DNA from: Algoriphagus boritolerans DSM 17298 = JCM 18970
GTDB taxonomy: Bacteria; Bacteroidota; Bacteroidia; Cytophagales; Cyclobacteriaceae
Length of the DNA: 64,000 nt
Assembly: GCF_900108085.1 (NCBI RefSeq)
Contig: NZ_FNVR01000007.1
Location: forward strand, 109,334 to 173,333
Direction of reading: 5' to 3'
In this document: positions 18,268 to 27,517 of the stretch, one piece after another
Layout: every line of letters starts with the position of its first letter
Numbering within the stretch: the first letter of the stretch is position 1
Program-made: the position numbers and the translations under genes
Notes under the pieces: generated by a model
What the model was told of the DNA's origin: nothing
The model's input: the letters and a program-made list of their open reading frames with translations, nothing else
Database searches by the model: none

Positions 18268-20076
18268 TTAACCTTTTGAAATTTCCATGTTGACGGACTT
18301 TCCTTTGATCGTGTTGTTTTTCATTACTTTGATCACATGTTCTGCGTCTTTCTGAGGAACGTCCACGAAGGAGAAGTTGTCAAAGATGTCGATGCCACCG
18401 ATGCTTTTGCCCGGTACGCCAGTTTCACCTGCGATTGCACCTACGATATCGTTAGGGCGGATTCTGTCTTTGTTGCCAAGGTTCAGGAATAAGCGAGTCA
18501 TATTTGCATCGCGAGTTCTTTCTACTCTTGGAGCACGGCTTCTTTCTCCGTCTCTAGGAGTAAATTCTCTACGATCACCGAATCTTCCACTGCGCTCGCC
18601 GCCTCGCTCAAAGCGACCACCACTTTCTCTTTCGCCACGTCCAAAGCGGTCAGATCCGCCTCTTTCGCCACGTCCAAAACGATCACCTCTTCCAAAGTCA
18701 CGTCCTCCGTCTCTTGATCCTTCCCTTCTTGCTCCAAACGTATCAATTCCGAAATCCTGCTCTTTCAATTCTTTCACGGTTTCACCCATGTTCATTTTGA
18801 TCAAACCCAGCGCAATCTGTTCGATAGTCAAGCCTTCAGCCAGCATCTGTCCGATAGTTGCTTCGAAAAGCTGATTATCTTCCTCCACTGCCAATACCCT
18901 GTATACGTCCTTTACCAGTTGTGCTTTTTTAAGCTCAACCAATTCAGCTACAGAAGGAGGCGTCATTTTATTGATGGTAGCCTTGGTGAAACGCTCCAAA
19001 TCTCTAAGTTTCATTGATTCTCTTCGACCTGTGATGAACGTTATCGCAGTACCTGACTTACCGGCACGACCTGTTCGGCCGATTCGGTGTACGTAATATT
19101 CCTCGTCCAATGGAAGATCGTAATTGAATACAGCCTCTACATTGTCCACGTCAATACCACGGGCAGCTACGTCAGTTGCTACCAATACAGAGCAGAGTCC
19201 CTTACGGAATTTACCCATTACTTTATCCCGTTGAGCCTGCGACAGGTCACCGTGAAGTGCCTCTGCCAGGATGCCTCTCGCCCCTAAGCTTTCGGTCACC
19301 TCATCCGTCATTCGCTTGGTATTACAGAACACTACACTTAGCGCGTAATTGTTGATGTTCATCAAGCGAGTCATCAGTTCCATTTTCAAAGAAGGTTTCA
19401 CTTCGTAGTAAACCTGCTCGGTTTGGGAAACAGTCAGCTCGTTTTTGGCAATTTTGATGATCTCAGGATTGGTTTGATACTTTCTGGTCAAGTCCAAGAT
19501 TGGCTTGGCCATCGTTGCAGAGAAGAATACCGTCTGTCTTTCCTGTGGCATTTCCTGAAGTATTGCCTCGATATCGTCTCTGAAACCCATGTCCAGCATT
19601 TCGTCAGCCTCATCCAATACGATGATTCCGATGCTGTCAAGTTTCAAGGTTCCTCTATTGATGTGATCCTGAACACGGCCCGGAGTACCCACTACGATCT
19701 GAACTCCTTTGCGGAGTACTCTGATCTGCTTGTCTATGGATTCTCCACCGTAGATTGCTACGGAGTTGATGCTTCTGTGATACTTGGATAGTTTTTGGAT
19801 TTCTCCTTCTACCTGTACAGCAAGTTCACGGGTCGGGCAAAGGATGATAGCCTGGGGCTTGTTCAATTCTGAATCGACCAGATCGATAATAGGAATTCCA
19901 AATGCCGCAGTTTTACCAGTACCGGTTTGAGCCTGACCGATTAGATCTCGACCCTCCAATATGAAAGGAATAGCTTGTGATTGAATTGGGGAAGGGGTTG
20001 TAAAACCCATTTCTTCCACCGCCCGCAAGATTTCTGACGAAATCCCCAGGTCTGAGAATTGTGTTGTAATTTCCAT
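18268..20076 (-). CDS. deaD: DEAD-box RNA helicase, DeaD/CsdA type, with RGG-like tail and DbpA RNA-binding domain
   Basis: 602 residues. Q motif FTTPSPIQSQAIP, Walker A AQTGTGKT, DEAD box, SAT, and motif VI HRIGRTGRAGKSG are all present in two RecA-like domains (1-370). A low-complexity region at about 447-530 is packed with RGG/FGRG-type repeats (e.g. RFGRGERGG) and probably binds RNA or phase-separates. A C-terminal DbpA-like RRM follows (about 535-600, TRLFLNLGNKDRIRPNDIVGAI). The expected role is ribosome assembly and RNA unwinding in the cold. It is a single gene with a long upstream region containing a predicted promoter and a duplicated 14-mer. Confidence 0.93.
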   Translation of the reverse strand: MEITTQFSDLGISSEILRAVEEMGFTTPSPIQSQAIPFILEGRDLIGQAQTGTGKTAAFGIPIIDLVDSELNKPQAIILCPTRELAVQVEGEIQKLSKYHRSINSVAIYGGESIDKQIRVLRKGVQIVVGTPGRVQDHINRGTLKLDSIGIIVLDEADEMLDMGFRDDIEAILQEMPQERQTVFFSATMAKPILDLTRKYQTNPEIIKIAKNELTVSQTEQVYYEVKPSLKMELMTRLMNINNYALSVVFCNTKRMTDEVTESLGARGILAEALHGDLSQAQRDKVMGKFRKGLCSVLVATDVAARGIDVDNVEAVFNYDLPLDEEYYVHRIGRTGRAGKSGTAITFITGRRESMKLRDLERFTKATINKMTPPSVAELVELKKAQLVKDVYRVLAVEEDNQLFEATIGQMLAEGLTIEQIALGLIKMNMGETVKELKEQDFGIDTFGARREGSRDGGRDFGRGDRFGRGERGGSDRFGRGERESGGRFERGGERSGRFGDRREFTPRDGERSRAPRVERTRDANMTRLFLNLGNKDRIRPNDIVGAIAGETGVPGKSIGGIDIFDNFSFVDVPQKDAEHVIKVMKNNTIKGKSVNMEISKG

Positions 20077-20153
20077 GAATGTTTTCCTTACTTTTTCTTG
20101 CCATGTTATCCTAAATCCCAGACAAGCGACAGTAAGGATTCACGGCTCGAAAA

Positions 20154-20221
20154 ATAGCTGTGTCAAAATTGACGATGCAAAAGTAGGATTAATAATTTGG
20201 AAATCCAATAGCTGTGTCAAA
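20154..20221. repeat. 14-bp direct repeat in the deaD upstream region
   Basis: ATAGCTGTGTCAAA occurs at 20154-20167 and again at 20208-20221. The right copy ends beside the predicted -33 element and the left copy lies downstream of the predicted start, so the pair brackets the promoter. A regulator site or a small duplication are both possible. Confidence 0.5.
20178..20208 (-). promoter_or_regulatory. Predicted promoter of deaD
   Basis: On the minus strand: -33 element TTGG (20208-20205), a 19-base spacer, then TACTTTTG (20185-20178), matching the Bacteroidota consensus TTG-N19-TAnnTTTG. This gives a leader of about 95 bases before the helicase start, as is common for cold-shock helicase mRNAs. 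Confidence 0.6.
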
Positions 20222-20620
20222 GATTTTAGAATATTCTGAATGATTGGAGGGTTAAAAACGAAATAAATTTGGTTTCAATCGATTTCGGAGGTTAGTAAGG
20301 GAGATTTGTTCTGCTAAAAAAATAAAATTACCTCTCACAAATCCTTCTTTGCTTCTTCCTCTCCTTAAGAAGACAACCAATCTTTGGTCAGAGATTTTTC
20401 TGATAGCTTGTTTGTTTCAACAGGTTCATTTACTTCGTATTTCGAAAGTTCGGATTCTAAAAATGAATGAATTTCTTTTTTTTTTATTGAAAAGTTTGCT
20501 TGATGACTTTAGCAAGTCCCCTAAAGATATATTTAGCGCAAGTGTTGTCATAAGCTAAAGTTAAGTTTTCTCTTGTTAGAAAATTGATTTTTAGGATCCA
20601 ATGAAAATTTGGCGCTTAAA

Positions 20621-20660
20621 ATTTTCCAATTTTCCAATTTTTCAATTTTCCAATATCCAT
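20621..20660. repeat. Octamer array (ATTTTCCA, five units)
   Basis: Five consecutive 8-base units of consensus ATTTTCCA: units 1, 2 and 4 are identical, unit 3 has one change, and unit 5 is degenerate. It directly abuts the stop codon of the transporter gene at 20661. One of several arrays of 7-8 base period in this window, each with a different consensus. Confidence 0.75.
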
Positions 20661-21452
20661 TCACAAAAACGACCGATCCATACTTGCCTCCTTAGTCATA
20701 TTCTCCGCCAGTTCTTTGCCTAAATACCGATCAATCAATCCATGACCGACATAGAGAAGTGGCGTCAGAAGTATTGCTACAGTAAACTTGTAGGCATAAT
20801 TGATCAACCCAACAGCTATAATCTGACTGATACTCCAATTTCCAAAAACATAAAAGGCGATTCCGAGGACAACAAATGAATCAATAAATTGAGAAACCAG
20901 AGTCGATCCAGTTGCTCTCAGCCAGATCATCTTTGGTCCGGTCAAAGCACGGAGACGCTGAAAAACAAACACGTCAATCAATTGCCCCAACAAAAATGCC
21001 GTCAGGGAACCGATAATTATCCCCAAACCCTGTCGGAAAATGGTGTTGAATGCGTAATTAATATCAAAATCTTCCCCGGTGGGAGTTTGAGCATTGACAT
21101 CCATCCAGAAGTCAGCGGGTACCAAAACAGTAACGATACTAATGACCAGGAAAACGTAAGCAATTAATCCCGCAGTGATATAACTGATTTTTCTAACGCC
21201 TTTTTTTCCAAAATATTCATTGATAATATCTGTTGTGATAAAAACAATGGGCCAAATCACAGCCCCTGCGGTCAGATTAAAGTCCAGTACATACTCTCCG
21301 AAAAAAGTCCAATTGACAGGCTCAAAACCCAGCGTTTTTTCTCCTGAAAAAATCTTTACCCCGATAATTTCTGCCAAGATTGCATTGGTTAGAAAAATTG
21401 ATCCCAGGATAATAAATAGGTTGGTTTTTCGGCTTTGCTGGATTTTATTCAT
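20661..21452 (-). CDS. yhhQ: Queuosine precursor transporter (YhhQ/VUT family)
   Basis: 263 residues with about six transmembrane helices. Conserved parts: IIGVKIF, TDIINEYFG in the second helix region, the long GSLTAFLLGQLIDVFVFQRLR, and GSTLVSQFIDSFVV. This order is characteristic of the VUT/YhhQ family, which takes up preQ0/preQ1 for queuosine synthesis. It is the last of a minus-strand run and starts 9 bp after the ribonuclease Z gene ends; tRNA maturation links the two loosely. Confidence 0.88.
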   Translation of the reverse strand: MNKIQQSRKTNLFIILGSIFLTNAILAEIIGVKIFSGEKTLGFEPVNWTFFGEYVLDFNLTAGAVIWPIVFITTDIINEYFGKKGVRKISYITAGLIAYVFLVISIVTVLVPADFWMDVNAQTPTGEDFDINYAFNTIFRQGLGIIIGSLTAFLLGQLIDVFVFQRLRALTGPKMIWLRATGSTLVSQFIDSFVVLGIAFYVFGNWSISQIIAVGLINYAYKFTVAILLTPLLYVGHGLIDRYLGKELAENMTKEASMDRSFL

Positions 21453-21461
21453 CGGTCAGGA

Positions 21462-22385
21462 TCAGGGCAAGATGGAGTAGGTTTTTCCTTCTTCACTCAA
21501 TTCAGATTCGGCAAAGACAGTTTTTGCCTCGTTCAGCATTTCATCCAATCCCACATAGCGGGAGGAAAAGTGACCTAAAAGCAAGGATTTTGCCTTTAGG
21601 TGATTTGCCATTTTTGCTGCCTGTTTTGCAGTGCTATGTAATGTCACTTTTGCTCTTTCTGCATCGGATTCCATAAAGGTTGACTCGTGATATAGTAAAG
21701 TCGGACTGTCCAGATAGGAGCTTAGTTTTGGTTCAAAACAAGTATCTGAGCAAAAGGCATAACTCCGTAGTGGCAAAGGCGGAATGATATATTCTCTGAC
21801 CAGGTAGTTGATTCCGTTTTCATCTGTGAAATCCTTACCGATTCTCAGGCTTTGGATGGCTGAAAGCGGAATTTTCTTTTCCTGTAGTTTTTCTTTGTTC
21901 AGATTTCGAAGTCCTTCTTTTTCCCGGATCAAAAAACCGGTGGTAGGTAATCTGTGAGTCAGTGGGAAACTATGGACTGTAAATCGAGGATGATTCAGGA
22001 GAAGATTTAATCCGTCTGTTTTGGTTTCTACAAAAGTGAGGGGGTAAGTGAGCCTCGTATTGCTCCAGCGAAACTGAGTGGTGATAATCTCATCCAGCCC
22101 TTTTGGGCCAAAAATTGTGAGCGGTTTGGTCCGTTTGGAAAGATTGTTACTGGATAAAACTCCCAACAAACCCAAGTAATGATCACCGTGTAAATGGGAA
22201 ATAAAAATATGTGAGATTTTGGAGGATTTAATTCGATACTTCTGCATCTGAATCTGCGTGCCTTCACCACAGTCCAGCAATAAACACACCTGCCCAAATC
22301 TGACGACTTGGGCAGTATGATTCCTTCCATGCACCGGGATGGAGGAAGTGTTTCCTAAAATGGTGATTTCAAAATCAGGGATCAA
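21462..22385 (-). CDS. rnz: Ribonuclease Z
   Basis: 307 residues. Metallo-beta-lactamase fold with the HxHxDH motif at residues 64-69 (SHLHGDHYLGLLG), DCGEGTQ before it, the exosite-like middle, then YAFCSDTCF and HESTF, and a final LLLGHFSSRY histidine. It removes 3' trailers from tRNA precursors that lack encoded CCA. The start overlaps the stop of the STAS gene by 4 bp, indicating coupled translation. Confidence 0.94.
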   Translation of the reverse strand: MIPDFEITILGNTSSIPVHGRNHTAQVVRFGQVCLLLDCGEGTQIQMQKYRIKSSKISHIFISHLHGDHYLGLLGVLSSNNLSKRTKPLTIFGPKGLDEIITTQFRWSNTRLTYPLTFVETKTDGLNLLLNHPRFTVHSFPLTHRLPTTGFLIREKEGLRNLNKEKLQEKKIPLSAIQSLRIGKDFTDENGINYLVREYIIPPLPLRSYAFCSDTCFEPKLSSYLDSPTLLYHESTFMESDAERAKVTLHSTAKQAAKMANHLKAKSLLLGHFSSRYVGLDEMLNEAKTVFAESELSEEGKTYSILP

Positions 22386-22759
22386 GCCTTTTCTTCTTCT
22401 TTGCCGCCTTCAATTTCATGGATGAAAATTGCTTCTCCTGCTTCCTCAAGCGTAGTTACCAGATTCAATTTTTTGTCCAACATGGAGATTTTCAACAGCT
22501 TCATTACATGGTCCTGAACTCCTGAGATGATAAAAATACCACCGTTTCGTCCAAATTCTCTGTCACCTACAAGTAGTGCGCTCAAGCCGCTGGAATCCAC
22601 ATATTTCACCAGACTCATGTCGAGCACGATATTGGAGTGCCCTTCAGCGTGAATGGTCAGCAATTCGGATTTTAATTTGGGAGCAATAAGAGAATCGATT
22701 TTCTCCTCAAGTGGCTTTAGCACTACGTATTGCTCTTTCTTATCGATGGTGTATTTCAT
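22382..22759 (-). CDS. STAS-domain protein (anti-sigma factor antagonist type)
   Basis: 125 residues: a single STAS domain with KSELLTI, the conserved LDMSLVKYVDSSGLSALLVG segment carrying the phosphorylatable serine pair, and a charged C-terminal tail (about 110-125). In RsbV/SpoIIAA-type systems the serine is phosphorylated by an anti-sigma kinase; no such kinase or phosphatase is nearby, so the partner is unknown. In other Bacteroidota this gene is also found between purC and rnz, by my recollection. Confidence 0.9.
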   Translation of the reverse strand: MKYTIDKKEQYVVLKPLEEKIDSLIAPKLKSELLTIHAEGHSNIVLDMSLVKYVDSSGLSALLVGDREFGRNGGIFIISGVQDHVMKLLKISMLDKKLNLVTTLEEAGEAIFIHEIEGGKEEEKA

Positions 22760-22770
22760 TATAGTTGGAT

Positions 22771-23712
22771 TTATAGGCCTAAATGTGCCAGAATTGCTTT
22801 TTCTATTCTATGTTCAATTTGTTGTGTATCTGCTTTCTCGAATTTTTCTCCGGTGATCTGTTCGAAAAGCTCAATATAGCGATCCGAGATGCTTTCTACA
22901 ATTTCATTTGTCATTTCCGGGATGGTTTGCCCTTCTTTTCCCTGAAATCCATTTGCGATGAGCCACTGTCTCACAAATTCCTTGGACAGCTGCTTCTGGG
23001 GTATTCCCTTTTCCTGATTTTCTTCGTAGCTATCTGCATAGAAGTACCGCGATGAATCCGGTGTGTGAATTTCATCAATAAGAAGAATTTCGTCTACAAA
23101 CTTACCAAATTCATATTTGGTATCAACCAAAATCAATCCTTTCGCTTTGGCCATTTCCTGACCGCGTTGGAAGAGCGCCCGGGTGTAATTTTCCAATACA
23201 AGATAATCCGCCTCACTTACAATTCCCTGAGCTAAGATATCTTCCCTGCTGATGTCCTCATCATGACCCTCCGAAGCTTTGGTAGTTGGTGTAATTATCG
23301 GCCCCGGAAAGGGATCATTTTCCCTTAACCCTTCTGGCATTGCAACTCCGCATAGCGTTCGCTTGCCTGCTTTGTACTCCCTGGCGGCATGTCCAGCCAT
23401 ATAACCACGGATCACCATCTCTACCTTGAATGGTTCGCAGCGCTTACCAATCGTGACGCTCGGATCCGGCGTGGCTGTCACCCAATTGGGAACTATATCT
23501 GCGGTGGCTCTAAGAAAAGTTGCCGCAATCTGATTTAATACCTGCCCTTTGTAAGGAATGGGTTTAGGTAGAACTACATCAAATGCAGAAATTCGGTCGG
23601 ATGCTACCACTATGAGCTCTTTCTCAAAGATATATACGTCTCGAACCTTTCCTTTGTAAAAACCCACCTGGCCGGGAAAATTGAAATGGGTTTCTTTAAT
23701 GGCGTTGCTCAT
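22771..23712 (-). CDS. purC: Phosphoribosylaminoimidazole-succinocarboxamide synthase
   Basis: 313 residues, the longer type of SAICAR synthetase. Shows GKVRDVY near the start, [21 protein letters not shown], the ATP-binding and substrate loops around [15 protein letters not shown], and [11 protein letters not shown] with [13 protein letters not shown]. It joins CAIR and aspartate in purine synthesis. It lies 58 bp downstream of the MORN-like gene and 11 bp upstream of the STAS gene. Confidence 0.95.
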   Translation of the reverse strand: MSNAIKETHFNFPGQVGFYKGKVRDVYIFEKELIVVASDRISAFDVVLPKPIPYKGQVLNQIAATFLRATADIVPNWVTATPDPSVTIGKRCEPFKVEMVIRGYMAGHAAREYKAGKRTLCGVAMPEGLRENDPFPGPIITPTTKASEGHDEDISREDILAQGIVSEADYLVLENYTRALFQRGQEMAKAKGLILVDTKYEFGKFVDEILLIDEIHTPDSSRYFYADSYEENQEKGIPQKQLSKEFVRQWLIANGFQGKEGQTIPEMTNEIVESISDRYIELFEQITGEKFEKADTQQIEHRIEKAILAHLGL

Positions 23713-23770
23713 GTGATATTCGTTTCGGCAAAAATATAAAAATGACTTTCCTCTGTGTTAGACTTCGGAT

Positions 23771-24880
23771 TTATTTCTTGATTTTATTTCCGTTTTCCCA
23801 AATTTCAGTTTTTGTCAGCTGACCAGATTCATCAAACAGCTCACGGGTTCCGTTTAGCCTTCCTTTTGAATAGTTTCTGATTTCCATTAAGTTACCATTT
23901 TCATTAAAAATCTTTACTTCACCCTCCTCCAATTCATTCACAAAGCGGATGGAAGAAGCTAATTGTTCATTTGAAAAATAATTTTCCTCCAATACTTTAG
24001 CTCCTTGCCCGTTATAGGTAATCCGTTGACGCACTTTTCCATTCGGATGAAAATAGACGATAGGCAGTGACGGAATTCCTTTCTGATAAATTGCCTTCAT
24101 TCTGATCGATCCATCCGGAAAATACTCGATCATCTCGCCTTCAGGTTGGCCTTTTTTGTAGGTAGCCCTTCGCTCTGGCTTGCCGTCAGGGTAGTTTAAT
24201 TCATAGCTTCCATTTAGTTCTCCGGAGCGAAATTCCCGTACAGCCTTGATGGTGCCTTCGGGGAAATATTGCAGCTCTTTGCCGTCAATTACTCCTCGGG
24301 AATAATTGGTGCTGAATACCAATTGCCCGGATTCATCAAACTCCTCGTAGGTGCCATGGTATTGACCCATGGAGAAATTTATTTTAGTTTTTGGATTCGC
24401 ATTTGGATAAAAAGCTTCCGATAGTCCATCCGGCTTGTTGTTTTTGAAGATGGTTCGATCTCTGACTGTCCCATCTTCAAAATAAGAAGTGACTGGACCT
24501 TCGAGTTGATTATTGACAAAATTTGACTCTTGACTCAAGCCCCCACCCGGAAAGTAACTGAGCGATTTGCCTTCCCGTAAGTTGTTTTGAAAATTCACAA
24601 TCCGAAGGGTATCTCCAGTTTCAGGATTTAAGTCATAAAATGGGCCGTTTCGTTGATCATTTTTGAGATTTCCGATCAAAATCAAATTTCCGTTGATATC
24701 AAAAAGGCGAACCTCACCTTCAGCTTTTCCATTGATTTTGGTCAGAATCTCTTTGATGTGGAGAGACTCCTCGTCGTAATAAGTCCGAATGGTATCTTGA
24801 CCAAAACACAGTGAAAAAACACTCTGAATAATCAAAATCAAAAAGCTTAGTAGAAAAATATTTTTAGAATAATGGATCAT
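23771..24880 (-). CDS. Exported MORN-variant (YwqK-like) repeat protein
   Basis: 369 residues with a signal peptide (IFLLSFLILIIQSVFSLCFG, cleaved near residue 27). The rest is about a dozen repeats of roughly 22-24 residues of the form G...YFPDGSIR...Y.KG...G, the MORN_2/YwqK pattern (e.g. YFPDGSIRMKAIYQKGIP). Such repeats form an extended beta sheet; YwqK is annotated as an antitoxin in Bacillus, but nothing here supports a toxin partner. Likely a periplasmic or outer-membrane scaffold. First gene of the run towards purC. Confidence 0.75.
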   Translation of the reverse strand: MIHYSKNIFLLSFLILIIQSVFSLCFGQDTIRTYYDEESLHIKEILTKINGKAEGEVRLFDINGNLILIGNLKNDQRNGPFYDLNPETGDTLRIVNFQNNLREGKSLSYFPGGGLSQESNFVNNQLEGPVTSYFEDGTVRDRTIFKNNKPDGLSEAFYPNANPKTKINFSMGQYHGTYEEFDESGQLVFSTNYSRGVIDGKELQYFPEGTIKAVREFRSGELNGSYELNYPDGKPERRATYKKGQPEGEMIEYFPDGSIRMKAIYQKGIPSLPIVYFHPNGKVRQRITYNGQGAKVLEENYFSNEQLASSIRFVNELEEGEVKIFNENGNLMEIRNYSKGRLNGTRELFDESGQLTKTEIWENGNKIKK

Positions 24881-25038
24881 GATTTGGGCAATTGGAATGG
24901 TGAGAAGTGGCTATCCAAAAGTTGATTGTTGGACTGCATGGGAAATTAACGGTGAAGGAAATCAATTTGATTATTTTTGAGCAAAAATTCTATTTCACGC
25001 TAAAGTAGACTTCACTTTTATTTACCAAATTATTGACT

Positions 25039-26031
25039 ATGCGATTCACCCTGAGTTATTTACTGATCGTTGTTGCAGCTCTTAGCTCCTGCGGAGAAAA
25101 GGAAAAAGCCTACAAAACGTACGAAGGTGAGATTTTTGGAACCTATTATCGGATCCAGGTAGCCGATTTGGAAAAGAACCTTCAGCCGCAATTTGACTCG
25201 GTTTTCAACTTGATCAATATCGCCGCCAATTCTTATGTACAAGATTCGGAGATCTCGACTTTTAATCAAACGGGGAAACTCCTCAATCCTTCTTTGACTT
25301 TCAGGGACATGATGGATTCTACCGTAAAATACCACCAAATGTCAGAAGGTTATTTTGAGCCAACCTTATACCCACTTTTGAAGTCCTGGGGATTTTCTTT
25401 TGAGCAGCGGGAGGAAATGGATTCTGTGAAAGTCGCTGGTTTGGCTGGGTTAATTGGGTTTGAGCAAATGATTATTTCTTCTGATTCGGGGTATTTCGCC
25501 GCCAAACCGGGAGTCATGCTGGATATTACCGGTTTAGGAGAGGGCTATGCGATTGACAAATTGGTGGAAGTGCTTGAAATGAATCAAATCACCGACTACA
25601 TGGTAGAAATCGGAGGAGAGATGAAGGCTAAAGGTAAAAATTCCCGCCAAACCACTTGGACAATCGGTATCGAGGATCCTTCAAAAGCTGAAATGGGGAT
25701 AACCAGCACGATGCTGACCAAGGTTGAGTTGGATAATCGATCGATCAGCAGTTCGGGAAATTACCGGAAGTTCTACATCGATGAAGCAGGAAATCGACGT
25801 GCGCATATTTTGGATCCAAAGACCGGGTTTCCGGTAAGCCATTCCATGGTTTCAGTCTCGGTATTAGCCCCCTCGGCTACACAGGCGGATGCTTTAGCGA
25901 CAGCTTTTATGGCCATGGGTCCAGAGAAAGCTAAAATCCTTGCGGAAAGTCTTCCGGGAGTAGAAGCGATGTTTGTGATCGGAGGAAAGGAAAAACTGGA
26001 AATGGAGTTTACTTCAGGGTTTCCAAAGTAG
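25039..26031 (+). CDS. apbE: FAD:protein FMN transferase (ApbE), lipoprotein
   Basis: 330 residues from the ATG at 25039. N-terminal lipoprotein signal with lipobox ALSSC. ApbE landmarks: GTYYRIQV, the DITGLGEGYAIDKLVE nucleotide-binding helix, MVEIGGEMKAKG, HILDPKTGFPV and the metal-binding SATQADALATAFMAMG. It attaches FMN covalently to Thr/Ser of exported flavoproteins such as NqrB/C or other FMN-binding proteins; no such target is encoded nearby. Single gene, monocistronic by position. Confidence 0.94.
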   Translation: MRFTLSYLLIVVAALSSCGEKEKAYKTYEGEIFGTYYRIQVADLEKNLQPQFDSVFNLINIAANSYVQDSEISTFNQTGKLLNPSLTFRDMMDSTVKYHQMSEGYFEPTLYPLLKSWGFSFEQREEMDSVKVAGLAGLIGFEQMIISSDSGYFAAKPGVMLDITGLGEGYAIDKLVEVLEMNQITDYMVEIGGEMKAKGKNSRQTTWTIGIEDPSKAEMGITSTMLTKVELDNRSISSSGNYRKFYIDEAGNRRAHILDPKTGFPVSHSMVSVSVLAPSATQADALATAFMAMGPEKAKILAESLPGVEAMFVIGGKEKLEMEFTSGFPK

Positions 26032-26070
26032 GAAACTGGTGACAAGTCTGAGTAGGCATAAAACCAAAAT

Positions 26071-26275
26071 TCAATCTCTTCGGGATTGAGGAAATTATTT
26101 AAATAAAATCAATAACCCCGCATTTCATACGGGCTATTGAAAAGTTTGATCCCCTCAGGATCGTTATTTCAATTGAATATTCTTTACGACTGCGAAGCAG
26201 TCAAACCCTCATAGCCATGGGTGGAACCCATGGAAAAGAGTTACGGTAATAAAGTCACCAACCTCAAGGGGGTTG
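26071..26275. repeat. Cluster of six small hairpins (REP-like dispersed element)
   Basis: Consecutive perfect or near-perfect inverted repeats at 26071-26089 (TTC loop), 26117-26133 (CCCG/CGGG around TTTCAT), 26148-26162 (GATCC-CCTCA-GGATC), 26188-26202 (GACTGC-GAA-GCAGTC), 26215-26233 (CCATGGGT/ACCCATGG) and 26259-26275 (CAACC/GGTTG). It has no coding potential. The order TTTCAT, CGGG, GGGCTATT then an ATCCC hairpin recurs at 63646-63695. I infer a mobile, RAYT-type repeat family. Confidence 0.65.
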
Positions 26276-26285
26276 AACAATCAGC

Positions 26286-27467
26286 TTACATCTTCTCAAT
26301 CACAATCGCAGACGCTCCACCGCCACCGTTGCAGATACCGGCTACCCCGATAGTTCCGCCTTTTTGGTGAAGTACGGAGTTGAGCGTGGTGATGATTCTG
26401 GCACCGGAAGCTCCAAGAGGATGGCCCAATGAAACCGCTCCTCCAAAGACATTGATTTTATCATTGTCTAAGTTCAATTCCCGCTGGTTTGCAATCGCAA
26501 CTGCTGCAAAAGCTTCGTTGATTTCATAATAAGAAACTTCTTCAGCAGAAACGCCGGCATGCTTCAATGCTTTTGGAATAGCCAAAGCCGGAGCTGTAGT
26601 AAACCAAAGTGGATCGGTGGCTGCGTCTGCGAAGCCCCGGATTTTTGCCAGAGGCTTCAAGCCCAATTCCTCAGCTTTTTCTTTACTTACTAAAATCAGA
26701 GCAGAAGCTCCATCATTCATAGTGGATGCATTGGCGGCAGTCACGGTTCCGTTTTTGTCAAAAACAGGCTTCAGCGAAGGGATTTTATCAAACATGACGT
26801 TTCTAAATTCCTCGTCTTCTTCGATCAGGATCGTCTCACCTTTTCTGCCAAGCATTTCTACAGGAACGATTTCATCTTTGAACATGCCTTTGGCCCAGGC
26901 TTCGGCCGAGCGCTTGTAAGATTGAATGGCGTAGGCGTCCTGTTCCTCGCGCGTGATGTTCATTTCCTTGGCAGTGTTTTCTGCACAGTTGCCCATGGGG
27001 AACTTGTAATACACCTCAAAAAGCCCATCTTTTACCAAGCCATCGACCATTTCGGCATTACCATACTTGTAGCCAAAGCGTGCTTTTGGAACGTAATAGG
27101 GGACATTGGACATACTTTCCATTCCACCTGCAACTACCACATCGTTGATGCCCAGCATAATGGATTGTGCGGCAAGCATCACTGCTTTCATACCCGATGC
27201 ACACACTTTATTGACTGTGGTGCAAGGGACGTTGTATCCGATGCCAGCACCAATCGTTGCCTGACGGGCAGGAGCCTGGCCTAGATTTGCCGAAATTACA
27301 TTACCCATGAAAACTTCATTGACAGCTTCTGAGGGAACTCCTGATTTTGCGAGCGCACCTTTGATTGCGGTGTTTCCAAGCTCAATAGCTGTCAGGCCTG
27401 ATAGCTTGCCTCCAAAGCTTCCTAGTGGAGTTCGAACAGCTGATACGATATAAACTTCTTTGCTCAT
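26286..27467 (-). CDS. Acetyl-CoA C-acetyltransferase (thiolase)
   Basis: 393 residues, full length. Nucleophilic Cys89 in NKVCASGMKAVM, the GGMESMSN loop, ASTMNDGASALILVS, NEAFAA, GHPLGASGARI with the catalytic histidine, and CNGGGGASAIVIE with the second catalytic cysteine. It condenses or cleaves acetoacetyl-CoA; it could serve fatty-acid or ketone metabolism (the HMG-CoA lyase 11 kb away would feed acetoacetate). No operon partner is seen. Confidence 0.94.
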   Translation of the reverse strand: MSKEVYIVSAVRTPLGSFGGKLSGLTAIELGNTAIKGALAKSGVPSEAVNEVFMGNVISANLGQAPARQATIGAGIGYNVPCTTVNKVCASGMKAVMLAAQSIMLGINDVVVAGGMESMSNVPYYVPKARFGYKYGNAEMVDGLVKDGLFEVYYKFPMGNCAENTAKEMNITREEQDAYAIQSYKRSAEAWAKGMFKDEIVPVEMLGRKGETILIEEDEEFRNVMFDKIPSLKPVFDKNGTVTAANASTMNDGASALILVSKEKAEELGLKPLAKIRGFADAATDPLWFTTAPALAIPKALKHAGVSAEEVSYYEINEAFAAVAIANQRELNLDNDKINVFGGAVSLGHPLGASGARIITTLNSVLHQKGGTIGVAGICNGGGGASAIVIEKM

Positions 27468-27486
27468 GTTTATTTGGGTTTAGTTT

Positions 27487-27517
27487 ATGCTAGATGTCAG
27501 ATGACCGATGTCCGGTG
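27487..27517. repeat. Heptamer array, forward arm (consensus ATGTCNG)
   Basis: Four 7-base units beginning ATG at 27487, 27494, 27501 and 27508 (for example ATGTCAG and ATGTCCG), followed by GTG in register. It is the partner of the inverted array at 27760-27794. Confidence 0.7.

Larger units (their letters stand above)
20077..20660. other. 584-bp non-coding stretch upstream of deaD
   Basis: Holds the predicted deaD promoter, the 14-bp direct repeat, a long AT-rich middle with no convincing gene on either strand, and an octamer array at 20621-20660 that touches the stop codon of the transporter gene. I see no tRNA or other structured RNA. Confidence 0.5.

Noticed and set aside
18377..18874. 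Plus-strand open frame of 165 codons, Ser/Pro/Arg-rich
   Set aside because: It is the antisense of the RGG-repeat tail of the DEAD-box helicase; the composition is explained by the repeats.
20349..20558. Plus-strand 69-codon frame in the deaD upstream region
   Set aside because: Composition follows the AT-rich DNA (poly-F/L), with no ribosome-binding site; not supported.
23771..24880. YwqK-like protein as an antitoxin of a toxin-antitoxin pair
   Set aside because: It has a signal peptide and no toxin-like neighbour; the antitoxin name comes only from the repeat family.
24972..24979. TATTTTTG, a perfect -7 element upstream of apbE
   Set aside because: No TTG or TTTG is present at the required distance upstream, so I do not list it as a promoter.
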